Shown here piece after piece: positions 1-7,672 of a DNA stretch of 40,171 nt. The notes under the pieces were generated by a model. It saw only the letters and a list, made by a program, of their open reading frames with translations, made no database searches and was not told where the DNA came from. The stretch is from Bacteroidota bacterium (lineage in GTDB: Bacteria; Bacteroidota; Bacteroidia; Flavobacteriales; Flavobacteriaceae): positions 1 through 40,171 of the forward strand of contig JAQCBK010000013.1 in NCBI GenBank assembly GCA_027621505.1, given 5' to 3'. The number at the start of each line of letters is the position of its first letter. Position 1 is the stretch's first letter. The position numbers and the translations under genes are program-made.

Positions 1-242
1 TTCCCCCACATTTGTTCCAAAGGAGTTCCAAACATCCACAATCCGAACATATTAAAGAAAATATGGGAGATGTCTCCATGCATGAACATATGGGTTAAAG
101 GTTGCCAAAACTCAAATTTGGGGTTTTCAGGATAATGTAATGCGAACCAATCATATACCTGATTACCAAGGGTTAGGGTGGCCAAGAAAAAAATACCGTT
201 GATGATCAGTAGGTGCTTTACCGTTTCAGTAACGTTACGCAT
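1..242 (-). CDS. Rhomboid-family intramembrane serine protease, N-terminal fragment (gene runs off the window)
   Basis: Only the first 80 or so residues are present; the rest lies beyond position 1. The peptide starts MRNVTETVKHLLIINGIFFL, has a first hydrophobic segment at about residues 10-26, then the segment HMFMHGDISHIFFNMFGLW. The two spaced histidines followed by N and the FGLWMFG run match the conserved second membrane region of rhomboids. The catalytic GxSG serine would lie in the missing part, so activity cannot be judged. Its ATG overlaps the mutL stop by one base (TAATG), so translation is probably coupled to mutL. mutL followed by rhomboid genes is, as I recall, a common flavobacterial order. 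Confidence 0.85.
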   Translation of the reverse strand, partial: MRNVTETVKHLLIINGIFFLATLTLGNQVYDWFALHYPENPKFEFWQPLTHMFMHGDISHIFFNMFGLWMFGTPLEQMWG

Positions 243-2029
243 TAATTCAATTTATTTTCTAATTCTTCTTTATCTAAAGTAATAAAAATCCGACGATTAA
301 ACGGGCTAGTCAAGGTATCTTTACAAGCAAAAAAATCATCTAACAAAGCCTGTTGCTCTTGGGTGGAAAGAACGGTATTGGACTGTATAGAAAGTGATTT
401 TGACAGCATTTTGGCCATGTAATCGGCTTGACTAAAGCTTTCAGTTTGATGATCACTATTGATAGCAGAAAGAATCTCTTCAAATAGCTTTCCCAATTGT
501 TTATCATCACAGACGGCTGGAATACCGGTAATGATTAATTTTTGTTTCTTGAGCTTTACAGCAAACCCCATGGCGTTTAAGTTTTCTTCAAGTTCACCGA
601 ATAAGGCCATTTGCTGTTGGGAAAGCTCTATTTCTTTAGGAAAAATCAATTGTTGGCTCAGTAAGTTCCTTTTGGTGACTCCTATCAGAAATTTTTCATA
701 CAACACCCGCTGGTGGGCTCTTTGCTGATCGATGATTAAAAGACCCGATCGGGTGCTGGTTACAATAAATTTTCGAAGCAATTGGAAAACCTTTGGTGCT
801 TCCTCTATCGCCATTTTCAAACTGTTATCCAAGGGAAAGGGGTCATTGGGAATTTCCAATCCAGAGTATAAACTCTCCCAGCTGCTCTGAGTGGTCTTTA
901 ACCGACTTCCCTCTGAGCTTTTAAAGGGGTTAAAACTGGAGTCCACTTCGATGGGAGGTTGCTCCGTGGGAATTTTCTGGTGTAAAGCATAGGGCGTATC
1001 CAAGTTGGGGTCTCGATCAAAATCCAATACAGGTGTCGCTTGAAACATACCCAAGCTGTGTTTTACCATCGATTTGATAATGGCATAAAGGTTTTGCTCC
1101 TCCTCAAATTTAATCTCTGTTTTGGTAGGATGAATATTGATATCAATTGTTTTGGGATCGACTTGTATGTAGATGAAATATCCCGGATGAAAATGATCCC
1201 TCAGCAATCCTTCAAAAGCAGAACTAACTGCATGGTGCAAAAAAGGACTTTTGATAAACCTTCTGTTCACGAAAAAAAACTGTTGTCCCCTGGATTTTTT
1301 TGCAAATTCAGGCTTTACAACAAAACCCTCAATTCCTGCGACAGTAGTCATCTCCTCTACAGGGATTAGTTTTTCTTCAATTTTATTTCCAAAAACATTG
1401 GCGATCCTTTTTTTGAAAGATACAGCAGGAAGATCAAAAAGCTCCGATCCATTTTGCAAAAAACTAAATTTTACTTCTGGATGAGTCAGTGCCACCCGAT
1501 GAAATTCATCAATGATGTGCCTTAATTCTACCTTTTCGGATTTGAGAAAATTTCTTCTTGCTGGAACATTAAAAAAAAGATTCTTAACAGCAATAGAAGT
1601 ACCTGTGGGGGCAACAGAGACTTCCTGTTCCTCAATTTTGCTTCCGGATATTTTGATATAACTTGCCGTTTCTCCCTCTGCGGTCTTACTGTGAACCTCA
1701 ACTTGTGCGATAGCAGCGATCGAAGCTAAGGCTTCCCCTCTGAATCCTTTGGAACGGATTGAAAATAGGTCGTCTGCCGACTTAATTTTTGAGGTAGCAT
1801 GACGTTCGAAAGACAACCTCAGATCGGTTGGCGACATTCCTATGCCATTGTCGATAACCTGAATTAATGTCTTCCCCGCTCCGTTGATCAATAGTTGAAC
1901 CTCAGTCGCTTCGGCGTCTAGGGCGTTTTCAAGAAGCTCTTTCACAACTGATGCAGGTCTTTGAATGACTTCGCCAGCAGCAATCTGGTTGGCTACATGA
2001 TCTGGCAAAAGCGTTATTATGTCAGCCAT
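242..2029 (-). CDS. mutL: DNA mismatch repair protein MutL
   Basis: MutL is the ATP-driven linker of mismatch repair, recruited by MutS. The 595-aa protein has the GHKL ATPase motifs in order: ENALDA with catalytic E34 and N35, DNGIGM at about 60-65, and GFRGEAL at about 95-101. The C-terminal dimerisation domain follows a low-complexity linker around residues 330-400. The usual endonuclease motif DQHA(X)2E(X)4E reads DQQRAHQRVLYE at 434-445, and the usual CPHGRP-like motif near the end reads SPFNRR at 575-580, so the metal site looks altered. The ATG overlaps the stop of the upstream 95-aa gene by one base, and the stop overlaps the rhomboid start, giving a tightly coupled trio. Confidence 0.97.
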   Translation of the reverse strand: MADIITLLPDHVANQIAAGEVIQRPASVVKELLENALDAEATEVQLLINGAGKTLIQVIDNGIGMSPTDLRLSFERHATSKIKSADDLFSIRSKGFRGEALASIAAIAQVEVHSKTAEGETASYIKISGSKIEEQEVSVAPTGTSIAVKNLFFNVPARRNFLKSEKVELRHIIDEFHRVALTHPEVKFSFLQNGSELFDLPAVSFKKRIANVFGNKIEEKLIPVEEMTTVAGIEGFVVKPEFAKKSRGQQFFFVNRRFIKSPFLHHAVSSAFEGLLRDHFHPGYFIYIQVDPKTIDINIHPTKTEIKFEEEQNLYAIIKSMVKHSLGMFQATPVLDFDRDPNLDTPYALHQKIPTEQPPIEVDSSFNPFKSSEGSRLKTTQSSWESLYSGLEIPNDPFPLDNSLKMAIEEAPKVFQLLRKFIVTSTRSGLLIIDQQRAHQRVLYEKFLIGVTKRNLLSQQLIFPKEIELSQQQMALFGELEENLNAMGFAVKLKKQKLIITGIPAVCDDKQLGKLFEEILSAINSDHQTESFSQADYMAKMLSKSLSIQSNTVLSTQEQQALLDDFFACKDTLTSPFNRRIFITLDKEELENKLN

Positions 2030-2316
2030 CAGCCATTGAATATGGATAAATCAAAATCAATGACATACAGAAATATCAATACCAAAATCAAAATGATAAT
2101 GACCAATCGTGAAGAGGCTCCGCGGTTGCTTCGAGATCGCATTTTCATACGAGCTTCTTGCCATTGTTGTCCAAAATCATTTTTATTGAAGGTGTCTCTA
2201 TACTTTGAGAACTTAGAATCAAAATCGAAAGGATTACCTGCCTCTTTTCCCTTATAGTAACGAGGGGTATAATTGTAACGACGGTTTTTTCTGAGTTTAA
2301 GGAGGCTGATTTTCAT
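2029..2316 (-). CDS. Small membrane protein of unknown function (95 aa)
   Basis: The protein has a basic, tyrosine- and arginine-rich N-terminal half (about residues 1-70) and one strong C-terminal transmembrane helix at about 71-86 (LVIIILILVLIFLYVI), followed by a short acidic tail. This suggests a tail-anchored inner-membrane protein with a cytoplasmic basic domain. Homologues next to ribH and mutL in flavobacteria are, as I recall, often labelled riboflavin synthase subunit beta. Nothing in this sequence supports that name; the true RibH is the neighbouring gene. Its stop overlaps the mutL start (TGATG). A TAAATTTG promoter element lies 38 nt upstream. Function unknown. Confidence 0.8.
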   Translation of the reverse strand: MKISLLKLRKNRRYNYTPRYYKGKEAGNPFDFDSKFSKYRDTFNKNDFGQQWQEARMKMRSRSNRGASSRLVIIILILVLIFLYVIDFDLSIFNG

Positions 2317-2354
2317 TCTGATGCGCTTGAGTTAAGAAAAAAGGCAATACCTAC

Positions 2355-2362
2355 CAAATTTA
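2355..2362 (-). promoter_or_regulatory. Promoter -7 element (TAAATTTG) for the 95-aa gene, mutL and rhomboid
   Basis: The minus strand reads TAAATTTG, a full match to the Bacteroidota TAnnTTTG consensus. It lies in the 97-bp gap after ribH and 38 nt before the start of the 95-aa gene, so the mutL cluster may be transcribed separately from ribH. I see no well-spaced -33 TTG. Confidence 0.5.
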
Positions 2363-2413
2363 AAGAAAGTGATCCAAAACACCATTGCTCAAATCAATAA
2401 TTAGAAGATAAAT

Positions 2414-2887
2414 CTAAAGCGAAGCCATATGAAGCGCAGTGACAGCGGCCTCAACCCCTTTATTGCCTTTGTCTCCTCCACTCCTTGCCTTAGACTGTTC
2501 GAGATTATCATCGGTCAAAACACAGAAAATAACAGGGGATTTGTTATTCAAGTTCAAATCCTTAATGCCCTGAGCAATGGCATTGGAAATAAATTCAAAA
2601 TGTCTCGTTTCACCTTGAATCACACAACCGATGGCAATGATGGCATCGAAATCCTTTTCCTGTGCATGACGAGCACCAAAAATCAACTCAAAACCACCAG
2701 GAACGTCAATTCTAACAATGTTTTTTTCAAGGACGTTGTGATCAATCAATGTGTCCCTAGCCGCTTGAAAAAGGGGGGTTGTAATGACCTCATTCCAGGC
2801 TGAGACAACCAAGGCAAAACGAAGGTTTTTCCCATCAGGGACTTTAGAGCGATCGTAATGGGAAAGACTGTGATCGTCAGTAGCCAT
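2414..2887 (-). CDS. ribH: 6,7-dimethyl-8-ribityllumazine synthase
   Basis: RibH condenses 5-amino-6-ribitylaminouracil with 3,4-dihydroxy-2-butanone 4-phosphate, the penultimate step of riboflavin synthesis; the family forms 60-mer shells or pentamers in the cytoplasm. The 157-aa length is typical. Family segments seen are VVSAWNEVIT near residue 30, VPGGFELIFGA near 63, and GCVIQGETRHFEF, whose histidine is the catalytic base, followed by VLTDDNLEQ and a GNKGVEAA segment near the C-terminus. It begins 2 nt after the TPR gene stop, so the two form an operon. The ATG gives the expected N-terminus. Confidence 0.96.
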   Translation of the reverse strand: MATDDHSLSHYDRSKVPDGKNLRFALVVSAWNEVITTPLFQAARDTLIDHNVLEKNIVRIDVPGGFELIFGARHAQEKDFDAIIAIGCVIQGETRHFEFISNAIAQGIKDLNLNNKSPVIFCVLTDDNLEQSKARSGGDKGNKGVEAAVTALHMASL

Positions 2888-2889
2888 TA

Positions 2890-3654
2890 TTAATCGAGAT
2901 TTTCCAATCGACCAATCTGTACTCCAACTTTGCGGGCTTCTGGGGAATCGGGGTATTCGGATTCAATCCTTTTGAAAAAACCTAAAGATTCTTTGTTTCT
3001 GTCTAAGGATGCGCCCAAAATTCCAGCTTTGAAAAGATATTTCGGAGCACTAAAGCTGTTGTCACTTGCTTTAAATGCTTGAACGTAGTAATCGAAGGCC
3101 TCTTCGGGCTGGCCGATTTGAGCAAAAGCATCACCAATTGCCCCTTTGGCCAAAGCTTTTAGCATCACGTCTTTTGTGTTGAATTGATCCAAATAGTCAA
3201 TGGCATTCACATAATCTCCAAGGTTGAGATAAGCCATACCGGCACTGTAAGTTGCCAATTGTGCTGCTGGTGTTCCACCGTAGTTATCGATGATATCAAG
3301 AAAACCGTATTTTCCTTCCCCACCGTTGAGGGCCCTACTAAATAAAGAATCTGAATCTTGTCCATTCACGGCCAACTCAAAATAGTATTGCGCTTGACTC
3401 AATTCACTGATGGCCTCGATTTTCTTCGGTTCAAATATATAATTCTGGTAACCCAAATAAGACAATACCGTCAACGCAATGAGGCCAACTCCTCCAAAAA
3501 TAAAATTTTGATATTTGGATATCCATTCCTCTGTTTTGGAAGCAGTAGTGTCTAACTTTTCAAAAACCTCCGCCGTGGTACTCTCTATCTCAGCTTGATT
3601 TTGTGAATCAGCCGCAATAGACTTTTTATAACCCCTCTTTTTGTAGGTTGCCAT
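2890..3654 (-). CDS. Membrane-anchored tetratricopeptide repeat protein
   Basis: A 254-aa protein with a basic N-terminus, a predicted single transmembrane helix at about residues 51-68 (FIFGGVGLIALTVLSYLG), and then TPR-type helical pairs (for example AQLATYSAGMAYLNLGDYVNAIDYL and AIGDAFAQIGQPEEAFDYY). The topology, a short cytoplasmic N-terminus with periplasmic TPRs, resembles YfgM-type proteins that work near the Sec translocon or with periplasmic chaperones; that comparison is inference from layout. It is the first gene of an operon with ribH (2-nt gap) and is divergent from recF. Confidence 0.85.
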   Translation of the reverse strand: MATYKKRGYKKSIAADSQNQAEIESTTAEVFEKLDTTASKTEEWISKYQNFIFGGVGLIALTVLSYLGYQNYIFEPKKIEAISELSQAQYYFELAVNGQDSDSLFSRALNGGEGKYGFLDIIDNYGGTPAAQLATYSAGMAYLNLGDYVNAIDYLDQFNTKDVMLKALAKGAIGDAFAQIGQPEEAFDYYVQAFKASDNSFSAPKYLFKAGILGASLDRNKESLGFFKRIESEYPDSPEARKVGVQIGRLENLD

Positions 3655-3673
3655 CTGATTTTTTTTAAGTCCC

Positions 3674-3704
3674 CAAAATTAACCTTTTTTAAACAAAACC
3701 AAAA
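3674..3704 (-). promoter_or_regulatory. Promoter for the TPR-ribH operon
   Basis: On the minus strand TAATTTTG (3681 to 3674) matches TAnnTTTG, and TTTTG (3704 to 3700) sits 18 bp upstream as a -33 element. The leader to the ATG at 3654 would be about 15 nt. This is one of the better full Bacteroidota-type promoters in the window. Confidence 0.6.
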
Positions 3705-3746
3705 CACTCAGCTTAGATTGTATTAATTGTAAGGAAACAGAGGTAA

Positions 3747-3781
3747 TTTTGATCTAAAATAGCACAAGCTCACTATATTTG
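3747..3781 (+). promoter_or_regulatory. Promoter for recF, probably giving a leaderless mRNA
   Basis: TTTTG at 3747-3751 and TATATTTG at 3774-3781 are separated by 22 bp, fitting the flavobacterial TTG-N17-23-TAnnTTTG pattern. Only 5 nt separate the -7 element from the recF ATG, so transcription would start at or within a few bases of the start codon. Confidence 0.6.
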
Positions 3782-3786
3782 TTTCC

Positions 3787-4872
3787 ATGTTTTTGAAACA
3801 GCTAACCCTAACCCACTACAAAAATATAGAGGCTTCACAATTCCGTTTTAAGACGCCTATTAACTGTTTTATTGGAAATAATGGTATTGGAAAATCCAAT
3901 ATTTTGGACAGCATTTACCATTTGGCCTTCACCAAAAGCTATTTCAACCCCTCGGGGGTTCAAAACATACAATTCGGTAAAGATTTTTTTTTGATAGAGG
4001 GAAAATTTGAAAAGGATGGAAAGGAAGAGAAAATCAATTGTAGCCTTAAAAAAGGACAAAAAAAAAATATCAAAAGGAACGGCAAGGCTTATTTAAAAAT
4101 TGCCGATCATATTGGATTAATCCCCCTTGTTATTATCTCCCCTGCCGATCGGGATTTAATCATTGAGGGAAGTAGCACCCGAAGAAAATTTATCGATGGA
4201 GTCATTGGTCAGACCGATAAGGAATATTTACAAAATCTGACCGACTACAATAAAATTCTTGCCCAGCGCAATGCACTCTTAAAATTTTTTGCAAAAAACC
4301 GCACATTCGACGGGGATACATTGGCAATATACAATCACCAAATGAGTGGTTTGTCTAAGCCCATCTTTGAAAAAAGAAAAGCTTTTTTGGAGGTATTTAT
4401 TCCCATTTTTACAAGGAGATACCAAAGCATTAGCGGAGGGGTGGAAGAAGTGGGCATAAGTTATCACTCAGATTTGACTGAAAATAATCTATCTGATCTA
4501 CTGGATCAAAACTTGGAAAAAGATAAATTGTTGCAGTATTCCACTGTAGGGATTCACAAGGACGACTTGGATTTGTTGCTTTCGGGAGTGCCAATTAAAA
4601 AATTTGGTAGCCAGGGGCAACAGAAAACTTTTTTAATCGCGCTAAAATTAGCACAGTTCGATTTTATAAAAGACAAGTTCGGAATGAATCCCATTGTATT
4701 GTTAGATGACATATTCGATAAGTTGGATCAAGACCGCGTTACCCAAACCATCCAATTGTTTGACAATGAAAGTTTAGGGCAAATCTTTATCTCTGATACA
4801 CACGAGGACAGAATCAAAGCTGCACTGGAAAAGAGTTCCATGCCTTACGAAATTTTTAACATCGGAGGATGA
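3787..4872 (+). CDS. recF: DNA replication and repair protein RecF
   Basis: RecF is an SMC-like ATPase that, with RecO and RecR, loads RecA at single-strand gaps. The 361-aa protein shows a Walker A motif GNNGIGKS at 30-37, an ABC-type signature region GSQGQQKTFLIALKLAQ, and a Walker B segment LLDDIFDKLD with D307 and D308. Length and motif order are normal. A run of ten A residues (4058-4067) lies inside the gene, in a lysine-rich region. The stop overlaps the following lipoprotein start by 4 nt (ATGA). The start codon sits just after a TATATTTG promoter element. Confidence 0.97.
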   Translation: MFLKQLTLTHYKNIEASQFRFKTPINCFIGNNGIGKSNILDSIYHLAFTKSYFNPSGVQNIQFGKDFFLIEGKFEKDGKEEKINCSLKKGQKKNIKRNGKAYLKIADHIGLIPLVIISPADRDLIIEGSSTRRKFIDGVIGQTDKEYLQNLTDYNKILAQRNALLKFFAKNRTFDGDTLAIYNHQMSGLSKPIFEKRKAFLEVFIPIFTRRYQSISGGVEEVGISYHSDLTENNLSDLLDQNLEKDKLLQYSTVGIHKDDLDLLLSGVPIKKFGSQGQQKTFLIALKLAQFDFIKDKFGMNPIVLLDDIFDKLDQDRVTQTIQLFDNESLGQIFISDTHEDRIKAALEKSSMPYEIFNIGG

Positions 4873-5285
4873 CCATGTACAGAGTTTTTTTGGTTGTAAT
4901 ACTTATGATGTTCTGGGGATGCAAAAATGATATAAATCCCTCTGAGCTTCATTTGCTCAATGGTTATTGGAAAATCGAATTCATCACCCACAACAACGAA
5001 ACTTTTTATCCCAAAGGGGAAGCTCAACTATTGGATTTTTATGAGTTTGATCAGCAGGGGGGTGTAAGAAAAAAAGTACAACCAAAATGGGACAATACCT
5101 ACTCAGTTACCAATGACCAAAATCAATTCAAAATACTATTGGAAGAAAAAGCCTGTTATCTTCAATTCAGGACGTTATGGGATGAATGGAGAGAGCGCAT
5201 CATTGCAGTAGATGAAAAAAAACTTATATTGGAACATCAAGAAAAAAGATACCATTACAGTCGTTACCAAAATACGAATCGATAG
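4869..5285 (+). CDS. Small putative lipoprotein, lipocalin-like, function unknown
   Basis: The 138-aa product has a short hydrophobic signal followed by a candidate lipobox ending FWGC (C18), a non-classical box because of W at -2. The mature part (LNGYWKIEFI near the start, then alternating beta-type segments and a charged end) resembles small lipocalin-like lipoproteins of Bacteroidota, which would point to an envelope location. It overlaps recF by 4 nt and abuts the DUF721 gene, so all three are likely one transcript. The start could instead be the second ATG at 4875. I cannot assign a function. Confidence 0.7.
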   Translation: MTMYRVFLVVILMMFWGCKNDINPSELHLLNGYWKIEFITHNNETFYPKGEAQLLDFYEFDQQGGVRKKVQPKWDNTYSVTNDQNQFKILLEEKACYLQFRTLWDEWRERIIAVDEKKLILEHQEKRYHYSRYQNTNR

Positions 5286-5588
5286 ATGAAATCCTCAAAA
5301 AGAAAATTCGAGCCACAAAGCCTTAAGCAGGTCCTGGCCCACATTGTGGAGGATAAAGCCCTAAATGCAGGAATTAACAATACCCGTGTCAATGCGCTTT
5401 GGTATGAATTGATGGGAGCTCATATGACCCGCTATACGAATAAAATTATGCTTAAAGGAAATACTCTTTTTGTCTCCCTAAACAACGCAGCACTCAGAGA
5501 AGAATTGAGTTATGGCAAAGAAAAGATCATCAAGATGATGAACGACGAATTGGGCAAAGTCCTAATCGAAAAAATAATACTGCGTTAA
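5286..5588 (+). CDS. DUF721 / DciA-like protein
   Basis: A 100-aa basic protein with the DUF721 pattern: a central [39 protein letters not shown] segment (described here as three short pieces in a row) and a C-terminal helix region. DUF721 contains DciA, the replicative helicase loader/operator of bacteria without DnaC or DnaI. Being in an operon with recF fits a role in replication. It begins right after the lipoprotein stop with no gap. Its stop codon overlaps the stop of the convergent ndk gene by 4 nt. The DciA role is inferred from the family. Confidence 0.85.
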   Translation: MKSSKRKFEPQSLKQVLAHIVEDKALNAGINNTRVNALWYELMGAHMTRYTNKIMLKGNTLFVSLNNAALREELSYGKEKIIKMMNDELGKVLIEKIILR

Positions 5589-6004
5589 AACATTTCTCTG
5601 CTGGAGAAATGAAAAGCACCTTCAATGGCGGCATTTTCATCACTATCAGAGCCGTGAACAGCATTCTCCCCTACCGAAGTGGCAAATTGGTTGCGTAGGG
5701 TTCCCTCTGCAGCTTCCTCCGGGTTGGTTGCTCCAATCAGTGTTCGGAAATCGTCCACCGCATTTTCCTTTTCCAATATGGCTGCCACGATAGGTCCTCT
5801 GCTCATAAAAGCAACCAACTCCCCAAAAAAAGGGCGTTCTTTATGCACCGCATAAAATAATTCAGCATCCCGTTTTGACATTTGTGTCATTTTCATACTG
5901 ACAATTCTAAATCCAGAAGCATTAATTTTGTTGAGGATTGCACCGGTATGACCCTTTTCTACAGCGTCCGGCTTAATCATAGTAAAAGTTCTTTTGGAAG
6001 ACAT
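5585..6004 (-). CDS. ndk: Nucleoside diphosphate kinase
   Basis: Ndk transfers the gamma phosphate of ATP to NDPs through a phosphohistidine, balancing NTP and dNTP pools. The 139-aa protein begins [19 protein letters not shown], the family N-terminus, and has the active-site segment [12 protein letters not shown] with the catalytic histidine. Length is typical. It is a single minus-strand gene between convergent DUF721 and the divergent DHH gene, with its own promoter. The gene pair ndk and DHH phosphoesterase next to gldI is, as I recall, conserved in Flavobacterium. Confidence 0.97.
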   Translation of the reverse strand: MSSKRTFTMIKPDAVEKGHTGAILNKINASGFRIVSMKMTQMSKRDAELFYAVHKERPFFGELVAFMSRGPIVAAILEKENAVDDFRTLIGATNPEEAAEGTLRNQFATSVGENAVHGSDSDENAAIEGAFHFSSREMF

Positions 6005-6021
6005 AGCTTTTTTTTGTGCTG

Positions 6022-6029
6022 CAAATTTA
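6022..6029 (-). promoter_or_regulatory. Promoter -7 element (TAAATTTG) for ndk
   Basis: The minus strand reads TAAATTTG, a full TAnnTTTG match, 17 nt before the ndk ATG. No clear -33 TTG at the right spacing. Confidence 0.5.
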
Positions 6030-6109
6030 AGAAAATTGTGATTTTTTAGTCCCTAAATGTTTAAATCTATTTTTGAACCCTCACTAAAATCATAAGCGCC
6101 AAATTTTGG

Positions 6110-6117
6110 TATCTTTG
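6110..6117 (+). promoter_or_regulatory. Promoter -7 element (TATCTTTG) for the DHH-gldI cluster, leaderless
   Basis: TATCTTTG matches TAnnTTTG and ends 5 nt before the ATG at 6123, the same spacing as recF. The mRNA should be leaderless or nearly so. No good -33 element was found. Confidence 0.55.
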
Positions 6118-6122
6118 AATGC

Positions 6123-7136
6123 ATGGATAATCATAAGCTTGAAGCATTCAAAGAACTGCTGGGTACCCCAAAAAAAATAGTGATCATACCACACAAAAAT
6201 CCCGATGGCGATGCATTGGGGAGTTGTTTGGCACTTCAGTTATTTTTAACCAAATCCGCACACACCGCAGTAGTGATCAGTCCAAACGAATATCCTGAGT
6301 TCTTGTGTTGGATGCCCAACCAAGAGGAAATCATCAAATTTTCCAAATCACCCGATCAATCGCATCTTTTGATCAATGATGCAGATATTGTATTCACAAT
6401 GGATTTTAATCAATTGAATAGAATTGATTATATGTCCTCCATTGTCTCCAATTGTCCAGCAAAAAAAGTGATGATTGACCATCACGAAAATCCTGGTGAT
6501 TATGCCGCTTTGACCTATTCAGACTCAGAAAGGGGATCCACCTGTGAGATGGTTTTTGAACTCATTTATGCCTTGGATGCCTCTTTGATTGATTCCTCCA
6601 TTGCCACTTGTCTCTACACCGGTATGATGACCGATTCTGGATCTTTTCGATTCCCCTCTACAACTGCCAGAACCCACCAAATCATTTCGATTCTCATTGA
6701 AAAAGGAGCTCAACCCCATACCATTCATCAAAAAATCTATGATACCTTCTCTTTTGATAGGCTTAAGTTGTTGGGCACTACTTTGAACAACATGAAAAAA
6801 ATAGAGGGTCTTCCTGTGGTCTACATGACCCTCTCACAAAAAGAATTAGATGACAATCAATTCAAAAAAGGAGATACAGAAGGGTTTGTCAACTACGGCT
6901 TAAGTCTCTTGGGAATAAGATTAGCCGTGATTATGATTGAAAACACATCAGAAAAAATCATAAAAATGTCTTTTCGCTCCAAAGGGACTTTCGATGTAAA
7001 TCAATTCGCAAAAAAGTACTTCAATGGCGGGGGGCATATCAACGCCGCTGGAGGAATTTCCTCCACATCACTTGAAAATACGGTTACTCAATTAAGAAAT
7101 TCGATTGAAAATGAGAAGAGTCAATTTGATGTTTAA
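6123..7136 (+). CDS. DHH/DHHA1 phosphoesterase, NrnA-like (oligoribonuclease / pAp phosphatase)
   Basis: The 337-aa protein has the DHH-family metal motifs in order: IPHKNPDGDALGS near residues 21-33, a DFNQLNRID segment near 98, the MIDHHENP motif near 118-125, and the DHHA1-domain glycine motif NGGGHINAAGG near the C-terminus. NrnA-type enzymes degrade nanoRNAs and dephosphorylate pAp; which substrate applies here cannot be read from sequence. It heads a plus-strand cluster and overlaps gldI by 26 nt. Confidence 0.92.
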   Translation: MDNHKLEAFKELLGTPKKIVIIPHKNPDGDALGSCLALQLFLTKSAHTAVVISPNEYPEFLCWMPNQEEIIKFSKSPDQSHLLINDADIVFTMDFNQLNRIDYMSSIVSNCPAKKVMIDHHENPGDYAALTYSDSERGSTCEMVFELIYALDASLIDSSIATCLYTGMMTDSGSFRFPSTTARTHQIISILIEKGAQPHTIHQKIYDTFSFDRLKLLGTTLNNMKKIEGLPVVYMTLSQKELDDNQFKKGDTEGFVNYGLSLLGIRLAVIMIENTSEKIIKMSFRSKGTFDVNQFAKKYFNGGGHINAAGGISSTSLENTVTQLRNSIENEKSQFDV

Positions 7137-7662
7137 AAGCTGTGTTTTTTTGTTTGCTATTGGCACAATCAGTTGTCAAAGCCCAGAACCCAGACGCCCG
7201 ATCAACAAAAATAAACGGGTGTTTCTAATGGAATCTGCTAAGAGAAATAAGAACATTATTGCTATTGAACAATCCTTGTTTCAACAAGTAATCAATAAAG
7301 AAAAACACCTGCTTTTCAGTATGACCCCAAAAGGGTTTCACTATGCCCATCTGAAAAAGAGCTCCCAAATCAATCCACTTCCCAAAAAAGGGGATCGTGT
7401 TACATTCAAATATCGGATAGAAGACTTGAGTGGAAACTTACTTTATGATGAAAAAGATCTGGGAAATATCAGCTTTTTTATCGATCAAGAGGATTTGATC
7501 CCCGCTTTGAGAGAGGGATTAAAATATTTAAGGAGTGGCGAAATTGGTCTATTTCTGTTTCCTTCATACCTTTGCTACGGCTATCAAGGGGACGGTGACA
7601 AAGTGGGCATCAATCAGCCCCTACGATTTACCATAGAACTTTTAAAACTTGAAAAAAACTAA
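7111..7662 (+). CDS. gldI: Gliding motility-associated FKBP-type peptidyl-prolyl isomerase lipoprotein GldI
   Basis: GldI is a lipoprotein of the gliding machinery of Bacteroidota with an FKBP-type prolyl isomerase domain, thought to help fold envelope components. The 183-aa form starting at ATG 7111 has a signal peptide and lipobox ending TISC (C22). The FKBP domain covers about residues 80-180, with [21 protein letters not shown], then [24 protein letters not shown] and [11 protein letters not shown], a pattern I recognise from GldI. A TTG at 7105 or ATG at 7129 are alternative starts; the basic n-region MRR favours 7111. It overlaps the DHH gene, as expected for a co-translated pair. Confidence 0.88.
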   Translation: MRRVNLMFKSCVFLFAIGTISCQSPEPRRPINKNKRVFLMESAKRNKNIIAIEQSLFQQVINKEKHLLFSMTPKGFHYAHLKKSSQINPLPKKGDRVTFKYRIEDLSGNLLYDEKDLGNISFFIDQEDLIPALREGLKYLRSGEIGLFLFPSYLCYGYQGDGDKVGINQPLRFTIELLKLEKN

Positions 7663-7672
7663 ACGCTTTAAG

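Noticed and set aside
459-728. Plus-strand reading frame inside mutL, and similar frames inside other genes
   Set aside because: These are antisense or off-frame shadows of clearly conserved genes, with no family match and no promoter.
7649-7672. TTG start for the cyclophilin-FKBP lipoprotein
   Set aside because: It would put charged residues before the signal peptide and overlap gldI; ATG 7673 gives a normal lipoprotein signal.
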